DNA from: Diabrotica undecimpunctata
Taxonomy: Eukaryota > Arthropoda > Insecta > Coleoptera > Chrysomelidae
Assembly: GCF_040954645.1 (NCBI RefSeq)
Contig: NC_092812.1
Span: forward strand, 3,658,001 to 3,722,000
DNA length: 64,000 bases
Direction of reading: 5' to 3'
In this document: positions 8,748-19,330 of the stretch, piece after piece
Position numbering within the stretch: the first letter of the stretch is position 1
Layout: each line of letters opens with the position of its first letter
Notes under the pieces: model-generated
What the model was told of the DNA's origin: nothing
Seen by the model: only the letters and a program-made list of their open reading frames with translations
Database searches by the model: none
Program-made: the position numbers and the translations under genes

Positions 8748-11634
8748 TTTATGTTACTAATATACAGTGGAGTGGAAGAAACGAAGAGAGCTCAGGCAGG
8801 AGTAGCGTGCATGATAAAGAAGGAGAGTATCAACAAAATAAAAAATTAGATATATTAAAACGAACGTATACTAAAAGTAGACATAGATATGGATAGAGAG
8901 GAAACCAATACAAATCTAGTCATATGTTATGGACCAGATGAAGACGCAACAAAAAACGAAAAGAATGAATTCTGGGACAAATTACAAGAAGTGATAAATG
9001 ATTGTACAGAGAAAATTGTGATCACAGGAGACATGAACAGTAGAGTGGGGAAAGAAACAGAAAAATGGAACAATGTCATCGAACCTTATGGGGGGGACAA
9101 ACTAAACAAAAATGGAAAATTACTACTCGAATTCTGTCTAGACAATAACATGGTGATTATGAACACATACTTCCAACATAAAAGGATACACAAGATCACA
9201 AGAGAAGTCAAATCAAGAGACGAACAATCAATTATAGACTATACTATAGTGCAAAAAACAGAGAAGAACTGGATAAGAGACGTAAGGGTAAAAGGGAGTT
9301 ATGAAATTGGTAGTGACCACTATCTACTAGAAACCACATTCAAAAGCAAAAGAAAAGAAATAAAAAGAAATGAGAACATAAACAGAAAACACAAAGAAAT
9401 AATAAAAATTTATAAACTAAGGGAAGAAACAACGAGAATAAGATACTCAGAAGGACTAGAGAAAGAGATGGATAATGAACATGAAATAACAGAAACAATA
9501 GAAGAAGAATGGGGAAAATTTAAAAATGCGATGATAAAAACAGCTAAATCAATATGTGGAACCACAAGAAATAACAACAGAGGGAAACGAACATCTTGGT
9601 GGAACGATGAAGTGAAAAGAGAAATAAAAGAAAAGAAGAAATTATGGAAAGAATACATCCAAGACAAAACACAACAAAAATATGAAAATTATAAGAGACA
9701 AAGAAAAAAAGTTAAAGAGATAGTTAAGAAAGAGAAAAAGGAAAGTTGGGAAAAATTAGGGGAAAAAATGGAAGAAAACAGCACAGAAAACGTAAAATTA
9801 TTTTACAGAACACTGAAAACCCTAAGAAGCAACAAAGAAACGAAACTGAAACAAATAATGAACAAGGAAGGAACAATAATAAACGACGATAAGACAATAA
9901 TGGAAAGATGGAGGGAACATTTTCAGCTGATACCGAATGGAAATCAAGCGAATACAATGGAGAAGGAAAGCCACAATAGGAGAGTATCCATGAGAAACAC
10001 GGAAAATCCAGAAACTATAAAAAAAGAAGAACTGGAAGAAGCAATAAGAAAGATAAAGATTGGAAAAGCAGCAGGAAGCGATGAAGTAGCACCAGAAATG
10101 ATGAAATATATAGGAGTAAAAGCAAAAGAAAAATTGTTATACATATATAACCTAATATGGAAGAGAAAAGTAATACCCAGAGAATGGACAAATGCAGTAA
10201 TTATACCTATATACAAGAAAGGAAACACAAGAGACTGTAGAAACTATAGAGGTATACCACTACTATGTGTAGCAGCAAAAGTATACGAAACCATAATAGA
10301 AAGGAAAATTAGAAAAGAAATAGAACATAAATTAGAGGATGTACAAAGTGGATTCAGGAAAGGACACAACACACAAGACCATATATTCACCATGCAACAA
10401 GTAATAGAAAAAGCCTTAAAGAAAAATAAAGAAATACATCTGAGCTTTATAGACATGGAAAAAGCATTCGACTCAATCAAAAGAAAAGATATATGGGAAA
10501 GCCTAAAGAAGAAACAAGTAAGTGAAGAACTGATAGAAGCAACAAAGAGTATATACATGAAAACAACAAATACAGTAATAATGTTAAATATACAGTCAGA
10601 ACCATTTGAAACAACCCAAGGAGTTAGACAAGGGGGAAGTCTCAGCCCAGTACTATTCATAAATGTAATAGATGAGATAGTGAAAGAATGTGAGAAAACA
10701 TTTAAGAAATACTGCATCGGTGGAATAGAAAGCAAATGATAAATGCTGAGATGTGTATATTTGCAGACGACATAGTATTAATTGCGGAAACTGCAGAAAA
10801 ACTTAAATACAACTTAGAGAAATGGAACCTAGAAGCAAGCAAATACAACTTAAACGTAAACAAAGAGAAGACTCAAATAATGAAAATATCAAGGAAACAA
10901 GGGACGGAAGATCAAATAGAAGTAATGATAGAACAACAAAAAATAATACAGACAAATTCATACAAATACTTAGGAACAGTAATCAACAACAAAGGAGACA
11001 TCGAGGATGATCTTAACAACAGAATGGAAAACACAGGAAAACTATTCCAAGCACTTAATAGAGGATTCCTTAATAACAAAGAAATATCAACAAAGACCAA
11101 GATGACAATATAAAAAACAATATATAGACCTACAGTGACATATGGAGCAGAAAATTGGATATTAAACAAAAGACATCAGAGCAGAATTCAGGCAGCAGAG
11201 ATGAAATACCTCAGAAGAACGATAGGAGTAAAAAGAACTGATAGAATCAGAAATGAAGAAATAAGAGAGACTCAAAATCAAACCGATACTCGAGTCAATC
11301 AAAGAGAAAAAATTGGCATGGTTCGGACATCTAACCCGGATGGACAATAATAGACAAGTTAAAAGAGTGTGGGACGCCAAACCAATAGGGAAGAACAGAA
11401 GAGGAAGACCCATTAAAGAATGGAACAGTGACATCTCGCAGATACTGCAGAGTAAGGGTAAGACTTGGCAGGAAGCAACACAGATGGCATCCAATAGGAA
11501 GGAATGGAGAAAGTTCGTTAAGAGCTAGGACACCTCAGAATACTGTCAAATATTGTAATGTAATGAATTGTATTTTAAACGGCCCAACACCGAAAGGTAC
11601 AAATGGGTCTACTGATTAAGTAAAGTAAGTAAGC
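8748..11634 (+). mobile_element. RTE-clade LINE, 5'-truncated, inserted in the Jockey element
   Basis: The element starts inside the endonuclease domain (YSGVEET near 8763), so it is truncated at the 5' end. It carries the rest of the endonuclease and the RT, and a short 3' UTR after 11528 that ends in a TAAG-like simple repeat (11616-11633), a typical RTE tail. An 8-bp direct repeat flanks it. The insertion is antisense to the host Jockey element and interrupts the RT thumb. Confidence 0.85.
8763..11528 (+). pseudogene. RTE ORF2: endonuclease and reverse transcriptase, disrupted
   Basis: The longest intact stretch (8889-10739) holds the endonuclease motifs GDMNSRVG and SDHYLLE, then a Lys/Glu-rich linker and RT blocks: AVIIPIYKKGN, NYRGIPLL, QSGFRKGHN, FIDMEKAFDS and GVRQGGSLSPVLF. 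The catalytic FADDIVLI box is at about 10760 in another frame, so a frame change lies near 10735. In-frame stops near 8847 and 8856 precede the long stretch, a TAA interrupts at 11111-11113, and another frame change lies near 11270 before the conserved C-terminal WFGHLTRMD. The product would be non-functional. The Lys/Glu-rich bias is normal for RTE proteins. Confidence 0.85.
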
Positions 11635-11642
11635 CTTTATCC
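11635..11642. repeat. Target-site duplication, right copy, of the nested RTE
   Basis: This is the exact copy of CTTTATCC at 8740-8747, directly after the simple-repeat tail of the RTE. Confidence 0.8.
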
Positions 11643-13877
11643 ATGATTACTCCGAGGTATTTTGCTTTGCTTTTCCACTCGATGGGATTGTCTTGCACAG
11701 TCACCTGTTCTTCTGGTTGTTGGTGACTCTTTTTGAAAAGTACAGCCTGTGTCTTTTTGGAGTTTTTTATTTCGGAGTATAGCGATTTTTCATTTTAAAC
11801 TCCATTCTTTTATGTCATCTAGAGCTGTTTGTAAGTTGTTTACCGCTATATCTACATTTCTGTGTTTGGCCACTATCGCTGTGTCGTCGGCATAGAGGCT
11901 TAGTAATGTACCTGGTGTTCTAGGTATATCTGCTGTATATATCGTGTACAGTAGAGGTGACAGTACCGCTCCCTGTGGCACTCCAGCCTCCGGGTTCCCG
12001 GGTTCAGATAGGACTTGTTCTATTCGAACTCTGAAACTACGATTGCTCACGTACGAACAGATTATTCTTGTCATTGCTCCGCTGTAGCCGTATCTTCTCA
12101 TTTTATAGACCAGTCCTTTATGGAAGGCAGCCCCTGTGTCCCCCCACATCTAGGAAGGCAGCCCCTGTGTATTGTTTATCATTAAATCTGGCTGCTATGT
12201 ACTCTGTTAATCTGAGTACTTGTAGCTCACTGGAGTGTTCTTATCTAAAACCGAATTGGGCTTCGGGTATTATATCTAGTCTGTCTGTTTCAACTTGGAG
12301 TCTGCTGAGTATTACTCTCTGTACAATCTTGCTGATTGCAGGTAGCAAGCTTATTGGCCTGTAGTTTTGCGGGAATGTGCTGTTTTTTCCAGGCTTTGGT
12401 AACATTATGACATGGCCTCTTTCCATCTGTTTGGGAATTTCTTGAATCTTAGCATCGCATTGATTATTTTTGTTAAATATACTATGGCTCTCGCTGGAAA
12501 GTATTTTAGAGCACTGTTCGTTATTTGATCTGGACCAGGTGCCTTTTTCGGCGAGTTGTTTTTAATTGGCTCGTTTAACTTCTCCGATGATGTAGGAGGT
12601 ATGATTTCGTTTGGATTTTCGGGTCTTTCTCTTTGTCTTTCGACTTCTTCTATGAAGTCGATGTCCTCGTCTGGTAATTTAATGTACACTCTCTCTTGAG
12701 AGTACTCCTCATTACCTTTGCTTTTTCCACTGTAGTGTAGACTATTCCATTTTCTCCATGTAAATTCTCCACTTTCTGTCATTTCCCAGTATTCTCAGAA
12801 GCCTCCAAATATTTTGCATATTTCGTCCTTGTTCCTCCATATCTCCTATGTGGTTTTCCCAGCTTTCAATACGGTGTTGTTTTAGTGCTGTTTTGACCTC
12901 TCTGTTTAACCTATTTGCTCTATTTTTGTTCGCCTAGTTCCTTGTCCTTCTTGCTGTCTGCTTTTCTCTGTTCTTTTCCCTTATCAAATCTTTTATTTCT
13001 TGCAGTATATCCTTAAATCTTCCCTTGTGCATTTCTACTTCCTCTTCTGTAGTGCTGTTACTGAGTGCTTGTTGGATGATATTTTCCAACTCTAGGAGTC
13101 TGTGTTCTATTTCTAGTGGATCGTCTATTACTGGAACTATATTTATTCCAGTGCTCACGAGTCTTTTGATGTTCGTCCACTTTGTTTTCTTTTTAACTCT
13201 TTTGATTGTACTTCTGTCTTCCCACGTTCGTAGTTCTAATAGGATGGGGTTGTGGTCCGTTGTGCCTTCGTTTAATCTTCGTAATTCTGTTTGTAGTCCT
13301 AGGTTTCTTGCTAATACAGTGTCTATGTGTATAGGAATTCCGTTTCCTGGGTAGTGTGTTGGGGCAGTAGGGCCCATTGCCATAACGTCGTCATTGTTTT
13401 CTAAGTATGTGTTTAGTAGTCTTCCACTTCTGTTCGTAGCTCCGTCGTTCCAGTTTGGGGATCTTGCATTTAGGTCTCCTATTATAATTGAGGGTCCGTC
13501 GTTCAGGAACGTATTTAGGTCGACTTCGATCAGTAGATCTTGTGGTCTTACGTAGGCAGAAGTAATTTGACTTATCCTTGCCTCATTTGTATTCTTACTG
13601 TTATTGCTGGCATAGTTTTTAGTTGTGGTGTTAGAATTCTGATATGACCTATGCCTTTTTTCACTAATATTGCTGTGCCACCTGATCTTGCTGCGTTATC
13701 GTCCCTGTATATGTAGTAGCCCGGAAACCTGTTGATGTTGTTCGTGAGCTTTGTTTCCTGTATTGCCACGACATCCATTTCATATCTATTAACCAGTTCG
13801 TCCAGAATATTCTGGTTGGTCCTTATGCCTCTTGGGTTCCAAGAGCCTATCCTCAAGTATCCCCTATTTGCTTGCAC
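11635..13877 (-). pseudogene. Jockey-type ORF2: endonuclease and most of the RT, several frameshifts
   Basis: Endonuclease signals run from SWNPRGIRTNQN (near 13840) through AIQETKL, IIIGDLNARSPNWND (near 13450) and TDHNPILLEL (near 13240). RT blocks follow: KAPGPDQI, a segment around PQNYRPISLLPAIS (near 12380), EAQFGFR, GVPQGAVLSPLLYT and YADDTAIVA (near 11885). The domains sit in different frames, with breaks near 13570, 12900, 12410, 12240 and 11790. A short tandem duplication at about 12120-12165 (unit AGGAAGGCAGCCCCTGTGT) inserts extra sequence before the palm. No ATG opens the frame; it starts at a GTG overlapping the ORF1 stop. It continues at 8747. Confidence 0.85.
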
Positions 13878-15394
13878 TAGTTCAGTGCTAGCTGTATGTC
13901 TGCGATCGCCTTGTAGAAAATTCTAGTGACCAGTTCCTTAACTGAGTTCACTATTCCGTCTTGCTGTTGTCTCGAGATCAAGATGGTGTTCTCGGTATTT
14001 TGCGCTTTCGCTGCCTGTGCGTAGAAAGGTCCGATTGATGTTTGTTGCCGTTTTTGCATTGCTTGTTGTCTTTGCGGTTGTTTTCTTCCCCAGGTTGGAC
14101 ATCTGGGGCATCCTGTGAAGTTTGCCTGGCAGTTGTGCCTGGCAGTTGGCACATTTTGCCTTCTCGGGGCATTTGGCAAGAAGTGATTTTTTCTCCGCAT
14201 GGTACGCATCGAGGTGTCTTAAAGCATGCTCTCTGCGCGTGGTGGTAGCCCTGGCAGTTAAAACACTGCGTGGGCCTAGTTGCTTTTCTGAGGTCCTCGA
14301 TGTGGACCTTCATATGCATTAGATTAGTGATCCGCCTGGATTTTTTCACGTCCTCCTTCTCCAGTGTCAGCACAAACATTGGTAGATTTCTTTTGTTGCT
14401 CTTTCTGGAAATCATGTTCTTTATCGATTCACATTCGATATCATACTGTTCTTTGAGAGTATTGAACATTTCTGTAACATCTGTATTTGAAGGTAGTCCT
14501 CTTAAAACCATTCTTGGTTTTATGTCTTCCTCTAGTGTGAAGGCAATTCATTGTATAGGTGTTTTTTGATTATACTCCTCTATGATTTTCACCATAGTCC
14601 TGTAATCTTCTGGACTTTTCGCTTGGATTAAAGTTTCTCGTCCACTTCTCGATAGTCTATTCGACGTTATCTCCCTTCTTCTTCTGAGCAATATCTAGTA
14701 TTGCTCCTGTCTGGCTGACGCTCTGTAATTTATTTACAGGCGGCTTTAACTTCCACGTTGATTTATCTTGTTTTGTGATGAGCTCTCCATCAGTTTCCAT
14801 TGCTTGTGCTTGACATGGAGTCGGAGGGCGTGGTGTAGCGTGCGCATCTCTTTCCTGATGACTCTCTGGTGCTGTTGTACTAGGGGTCGCTAGCGGAGTT
14901 AAGTCTTTCTTTACGGCTTTCTTCTTGCTGTTTTTGGGTTCTTCTTCTTGTGTTCTCTTTTTTGTCTTCTGTGTGGTCGTTAATGTCTTTGGGATTGTTC
15001 CCGTGGACTTTTTTGAGGTAGCTTTTGTCTTTAGGATTGTTCCCGTAGACTTTTCAGATTTTAACGCTTTTTTGGCCTGGGTTTCCCAGGTATCTTCTTT
15101 GCTGCTCTCTTTTGGGACCGTTTCTGTTGCCTTCTGAGGTTTTCTGTTTTCTTTTCCATTGCTAAGTTCTTGTAATTTTGAGTCAATGTGACCAATTATT
15201 TTTGTTTGCGAGGCTACTATCGTATCCTGCAGTTCTTTTATTTTCTGTTTAAATGCTGTTATTTCGGCATCCTGTTCTTTCAATAGCGACTTCATCTTTG
15301 CCAGTTCGGACTTTTCGTCCTCACTGCGCCTTTGTCTTATCCTTTTTGTTGTGGCTTGTTTATCAAGAGGTACGTCGTCGTCTGTAGTGTACAT
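13877..15394 (-). pseudogene. Jockey-type ORF1: Gag-like protein with zinc knuckles, disrupted
   Basis: The ATG at 15394 opens a charged N-terminal region (to 14657) with Ser/Thr/Lys-rich repeats such as KSTGTI. A frame change leads into the conserved C-terminal half. There the segment VLRGLPSNTD begins an RRM-like/PRE_C2HC region, followed by knuckles CFNCQGYHHAQRAC and CVPCGE and a third cluster with GCPRCP. The last frame ends with a TAG at 13877-13879. Breaks lie near 14600 and 14180. The role in an intact element is RNA binding and RNP formation. Confidence 0.8.
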
Positions 15395-16165
15395 TTCTTT
15401 TTCGCGGTTTCCCTCCGCACGGTCTTTTGTCTTCTTTTTCTTAGTCTTGGGGCGTTTGAAGTCCCTTTGGTCTATATCTTCGGTGGGGAGATCTTCGAAG
15501 ATCTCATAGTTCGTGTCCTGGTCTTCTAGGAGGGCATCATAGATGTATTAGTTGAGTCTATAGATCGAACTATAACCATTGGGGCTTGGAGTGGCCTTTC
15601 GGCCGGGTGGAGATCGTGAGCAATCCATATTCGCGTGGGGGTGGAAGTCCTAACCTTTGGAGGAAAGCTTATTTTTTGTCCGTCTGACCCGTTGTCAGCA
15701 CGGCTTCTGGATGCCACCCAGTACCTTTACTCGGAAGTTCACGCTCTAGGCAGAACTAAAGTGGGATCCGCTTAAATTTCTCACCTCCCTGACCGTGGGA
15801 CCGTGTTTGCCATGTGTAATTTCTTAAGTATTACACCTCACAGTGTCATCCTAATCGTAGCACAGGAAGTATCTCGACGAACTAAGCCGATTTATTTTGT
15901 CACTTACCTATACCTCGATTTTGGCCTCCGTGAAGATTCGATTAATACAAATCTCCCCGGTTCAGCTTTGTCTCGGCATAGGCTTTTGCCTCTAGTGGCC
16001 TCGTCCAGTGCTTACGCTAGTCTCCGCTTTGCCGTGTTTACACTCACGGCACAGACTGATAAGTCCGGCTTCGACTCAACGCTGCAGCTCCTCGGCGGTC
16101 TTCAGGTGTAGCTTCTACTCCACGTCCGTACTGTTCAGCAGCTGACGCTGAACTACAAACTATAA
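15395..16165 (-). other. Probable 5' UTR of the Jockey-type LINE
   Basis: The segment is GC-richer than its surroundings and lies upstream of the ORF1 ATG. Frames in it are short and mutually inconsistent, so I read it as untranslated. The true 5' end is probably between 16140 and 16200; an A/T-rich boundary follows. No promoter element is certain. Confidence 0.5.
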
Positions 16166-16263
16166 TTTTTCTTTTACCGGTTTAAAAAAAAACAAACTAT
16201 CGGCACACTCCTTTCGATTTTGTCTTCACTCGCTTTACTCTCAAGTCCAACAGCAGATGATCC

Positions 16264-16512
16264 TGTTATCGACCCATAAATTACGAACTAAGCTTTAATG
16301 AGGTAATGACCCAAGTCCAGTGAACTGAAGAACGCTGATTAAGACAACGTATGTTCCGAATGTTATACTTTTAATATTATATTTCATTCTGTATAAAAAT
16401 CATATTGTTAGTTAGTCTAGATTCTGCTTTTATCGTAGTAAAACCTATTGTTACTATTTTATGTTAAATAAATATTTTTTTAAAATATAGTTTTGGAAAA
16501 TTCTAATATATT
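16264..16512 (+). repeat. E1 5' LTR
   Basis: It begins at GTTATCGACCC and ends at CTAATATATT, immediately before the primer-binding site. The first base is T where the 3' LTR has A. AATAAA near 16468 could serve as the polyadenylation signal. It is nearly identical to 23126-23376. Confidence 0.9.
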
Positions 16513-16910
16513 TGGCGCAATCAGATTGGATGGTCAAACGGGCGTTAATGAATATAACTCTCGGTTCGTTTCTAAGATTTTTTGACCATTTGAACCATAT
16601 TCGCGAAGTGAATTCCAGTTGGGCGAATTGAGTAACCTGACGAGAAAATTCGTACTTCTATACCGGAGGGACTTTCAAGTGAATATTGTGAGTGTCTCTA
16701 GATCCAGTTCCAAAGCAATTCCATGGTATTCCATGGACAAGATCGCTACATTACTGTAAGTGAATTAATGTCATATAGAGAGCCTAATTTAACACTAGAT
16801 ACTGATTATTCAGAGAGTAGTAACTCAGATACAGATTCTGACTCAATTTACATTTTAATAGTAATAATAAAATAATTTCAGAAATATTAAAATTAAATAA
16901 TAAATTTAAA
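16513..16910 (+). promoter_or_regulatory. E1 primer-binding site and leader
   Basis: TGGCGCAATCAGATTGGATG at 16513 is the primer-binding site; the TGGCGCA start fits the serine-tRNA-type sites of errantiviruses. The remaining leader has no long open frame, and I see no tandem repeat in it, unlike E2 and E3. Confidence 0.75.
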
Positions 16911-17979
16911 ATGGCAGTTCCACAATTAAAGAAAGATTCCTTAGATATGATTCCAGATTTTGATAGAAATCATACATTACTTCCTAGATTTTTAGAAATT
17001 TGTGAAAAACTTGTAAATAAATTTTATAATGCTGCGGATGTAAATGATTTTCAAAATGAATATTTGATGTCAAGTATAATAGCAAAAATAAAAGGTGAAG
17101 CCGCAATTAATATTTCTTCTTCTATTCTTATAACTTGGCAGGATTTAAAAGATGCTTTGATAAATTTGTATTCAGATAAAAGAGATATTTATACTTTAAG
17201 CATAGAAATTTCAGATTTAAAACAAGGCAATGAATCCCCATTCGATTTTTATAACCGAATTCAACACCTATTAAATCTTCAAATATCTGTTTTGTCTACA
17301 AAAACCGAACATATGGTTGAGATTAATATTCTCGGCAGCTTTTTCCGGAATTTAGCATTAAGAGTACTGTTACGTGGGTTAAAAGAACCTCTTGGAACCC
17401 CTTATGCGTACAAAGAATCCTCCCGATTTAAATTATGCATTAGGCATCCTGACAAACGATTTTCAAATATACCTCGATCAAAATAATTCTTCTCATAGTA
17501 AAAATCCCAAACTTTATCAAAATAATAATTATTCTCCCAGGCCAAAATCCAATTTCCGACAAAACCAACAAATTATACATCAACCCCAAATTCAATACAC
17601 ACAAAGGACTCAATTTTCAACTCAGAAAAACCCTATACATCCTCCAAATTCTCAATATATGAGACAATCTCCTTTCCAAAATAATCCTAGTACAAGCAAA
17701 AATTCAAATTTTAATGGAAACAATGATGCTTGCAAGCCAAATCCGAATAGAAAATTCTCAAACCCTACTCCAATAAGTACAACAACTAATAATACGTACA
17801 GGCCAACGCAAAACTTCCAAAATAGGACTCATTTCCGTAACCCCAATAATTTTGCAAGCCAAAATAAAAATATTATCGCGGAAGAACTTTATAATATAGA
17901 TAGTATAGATTGTCCTGAAAGTTCATCCCAAGACCATTTTTTAGAGAAGCTAGCCTCGGAAGAAAACCACACCATCTAG
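16911..17979 (+). pseudogene. E1 gag, frameshifted
   Basis: The ATG at 16911 opens a capsid-like Gag. The helical part is at 16911 to about 17400 and contains the errantivirus-type stretch ending FYNRIQHLLNLQ. A frame change near 17400 moves the reading into a second frame that runs to 17979 and encodes a long Asn/Gln/Pro-rich tail. No CCHC zinc knuckle is present, as is usual in errantiviruses and as in E2. The end overlaps the region where the protease begins. Confidence 0.75.
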
Positions 17980-18810
17980 AATTATTAAACTTAACTAACA
18001 AAGAATGCGAATTGCCGTACATAATTTTCCCTGAACATAATTTAAAAGTTTTAATAGATACCGGGAGCACTAAATCTTTTATTACATCAAAAATAGGTGA
18101 CAAATATTTTAAAAATTCAGTCAGTTGGGAAGGAAAGTATCCGACAGGGCAGAATGGAAGAACATTGTTAAGCAGGCCAAGACTCACGAAGGGTTGTAGC
18201 GCCATTAGAAGAAGAAGATTTTAAAAATTCAATATTTAAAAAACCATTTCAAATTTCTACTGCTCTTGGAACTACCAAGGAAAATTTCTGTACCGTAATT
18301 CCTTCTTCGTCTATATTTAGGCATAAAAAGCCGCTAAAATTAAATTATCATATATTTAAGTTTCACGATTATTTCGATTGCTTATTAGGATTAGATAATT
18401 TAAAATTATTACAAGCAAATATTGATTTAGTAAATAATTTACTAAAAACATCTACTTGCTGAATTAAAATTTCCTATTATAGACCGGCCACTGGCAGCAC
18501 TAATTGTATAGTAGTGTCTCCACGTTCCGAACATGTAATTAGGTTAAACATAAAAAATATAGAAAATGGTGACGTAATTGTACCTTATACAAAATTAGGA
18601 AAATTAGAAATTCCCCAATGTATTACAAGAGTTGTTAATAATGAAGCCCTATGCACTATTACGAACTCATCAGAGTCCCATTTTAAAGTTGATTTAAGTT
18701 CACCAATAGAAGTTGAAAAGTTCGATGAATACGAACAAATAAATCATCCCAATCTTAATTCTATATATACTGTCGTCTCCGGTGTAATTAATAAACGTAT
18801 GAAAAACTGA
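17980..18810 (+). pseudogene. E1 protease and pre-RT region, interrupted
   Basis: The retroviral-type aspartic protease shows its catalytic LIDTGSTKS near 18052. Coding continues to 18119, is interrupted by a 98-bp LINE fragment (18120-18217), and resumes at FKKPFQIST near 18235 with the flap and second half (CLLGLDNLKLL). A stop near 18461 and a frame change precede the 18514-18810 frame. That frame is the N-terminal spacer of RT; the corresponding part of E2 is at about 42300-42560. Confidence 0.75.
18120..18217 (+). mobile_element. 98-bp 5'-truncated LINE fragment nested in E1 protease
   Basis: The 14-bp sequence ATTTTAAAAATTCA occurs on both sides (18106-18119 and 18218-18231). The insert ends in an AGA/GAA trinucleotide tail, as RTE-type elements do. 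One frame reads like the C-terminus of an RTE ORF2 (DRAEWKNIVKQAKTH). Removing the insert restores the protease reading frame. Confidence 0.8.
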
Positions 18811-19330
18811 TTGCAACTTGGTGCAAAAATTCCATGTTTATTAATTTGTCCAACTATGGTGGAATATTGCGTAGTTGGCCGGTACGCTCTTATCGTAGCA
18901 TTATCTTGAAGAGATAATGCCATTATGGTTTTATTAGGTGGTTGAAATAAAACACATTCTTTCTAAGAAGAAAAAAACTCAGCTTCAGAGTCTTAGAAAT
19001 ATTCAGAGCCCTTCGAGCAAAGTGCTCTAGGGAGCTACCCTACACGGATAAAACCATGAACTAGACACTACTGACACTACTAACTTGAGATCCGAAAATG
19101 TCCCATATTTAAAGATAAATTAACTTTTGTATGAAACTTTTTCATTTCTCAACCAACTAAATTTAATTATATGTTCCAGAAGGAAGGGCGATGAACATCG
19201 AAGTGCGTGATTGGTGGCACTTGATGACATCCCCCTGCTTTGGAGACTCTGAGGCTAATAAAAAAAGATGATTTTATTAAAAAACTTAACAAAACAATTT
19301 TTTTTACAAATCACATATAGGAAAGAAAAA
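18811..19330. other. Unrelated DNA in place of the E1 reverse-transcriptase core
   Basis: By comparison with E2, roughly 750 bases of RT (fingers, palm and the YxDD box) should lie here. Instead there are about 500 bases with no open frame and no match to anything else in the window. Coding resumes near 19335 with the RT connection segment. I see no target duplication. Confidence 0.6.

Larger units (their letters stand above)
8000..16165 (-). mobile_element. Near full-length Jockey-type LINE, split by an RTE insertion
   Basis: The element reads right to left: 5' UTR (about 16165-15395), ORF1 (15394-13877), ORF2 endonuclease and RT (13877-11635), the interrupting RTE (8748-11634), the rest of ORF2 (8747 to about 8340) and a tail of uncertain length. 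The interruption is precise: bringing 11643 next to 8747 makes the RT thumb read through without a break. Without the insert the element would be about 5.3 kb, a normal Jockey length. RT motifs AGVPQGAVLSPLLYTIYTAD and YADDTA are Jockey-like and I see no RNase H. The 3' end is set only approximately. Confidence 0.8.

Noticed and set aside
8110..8849. Plus-strand hydrophobic frames resembling membrane proteins
   Set aside because: They are antisense to the C-terminal part of the Jockey ORF2 and its tail.
9410..11494. Several minus-strand hydrophobic frames over the RTE
   Set aside because: They are antisense shadows of a Lys/Glu-rich coding strand.
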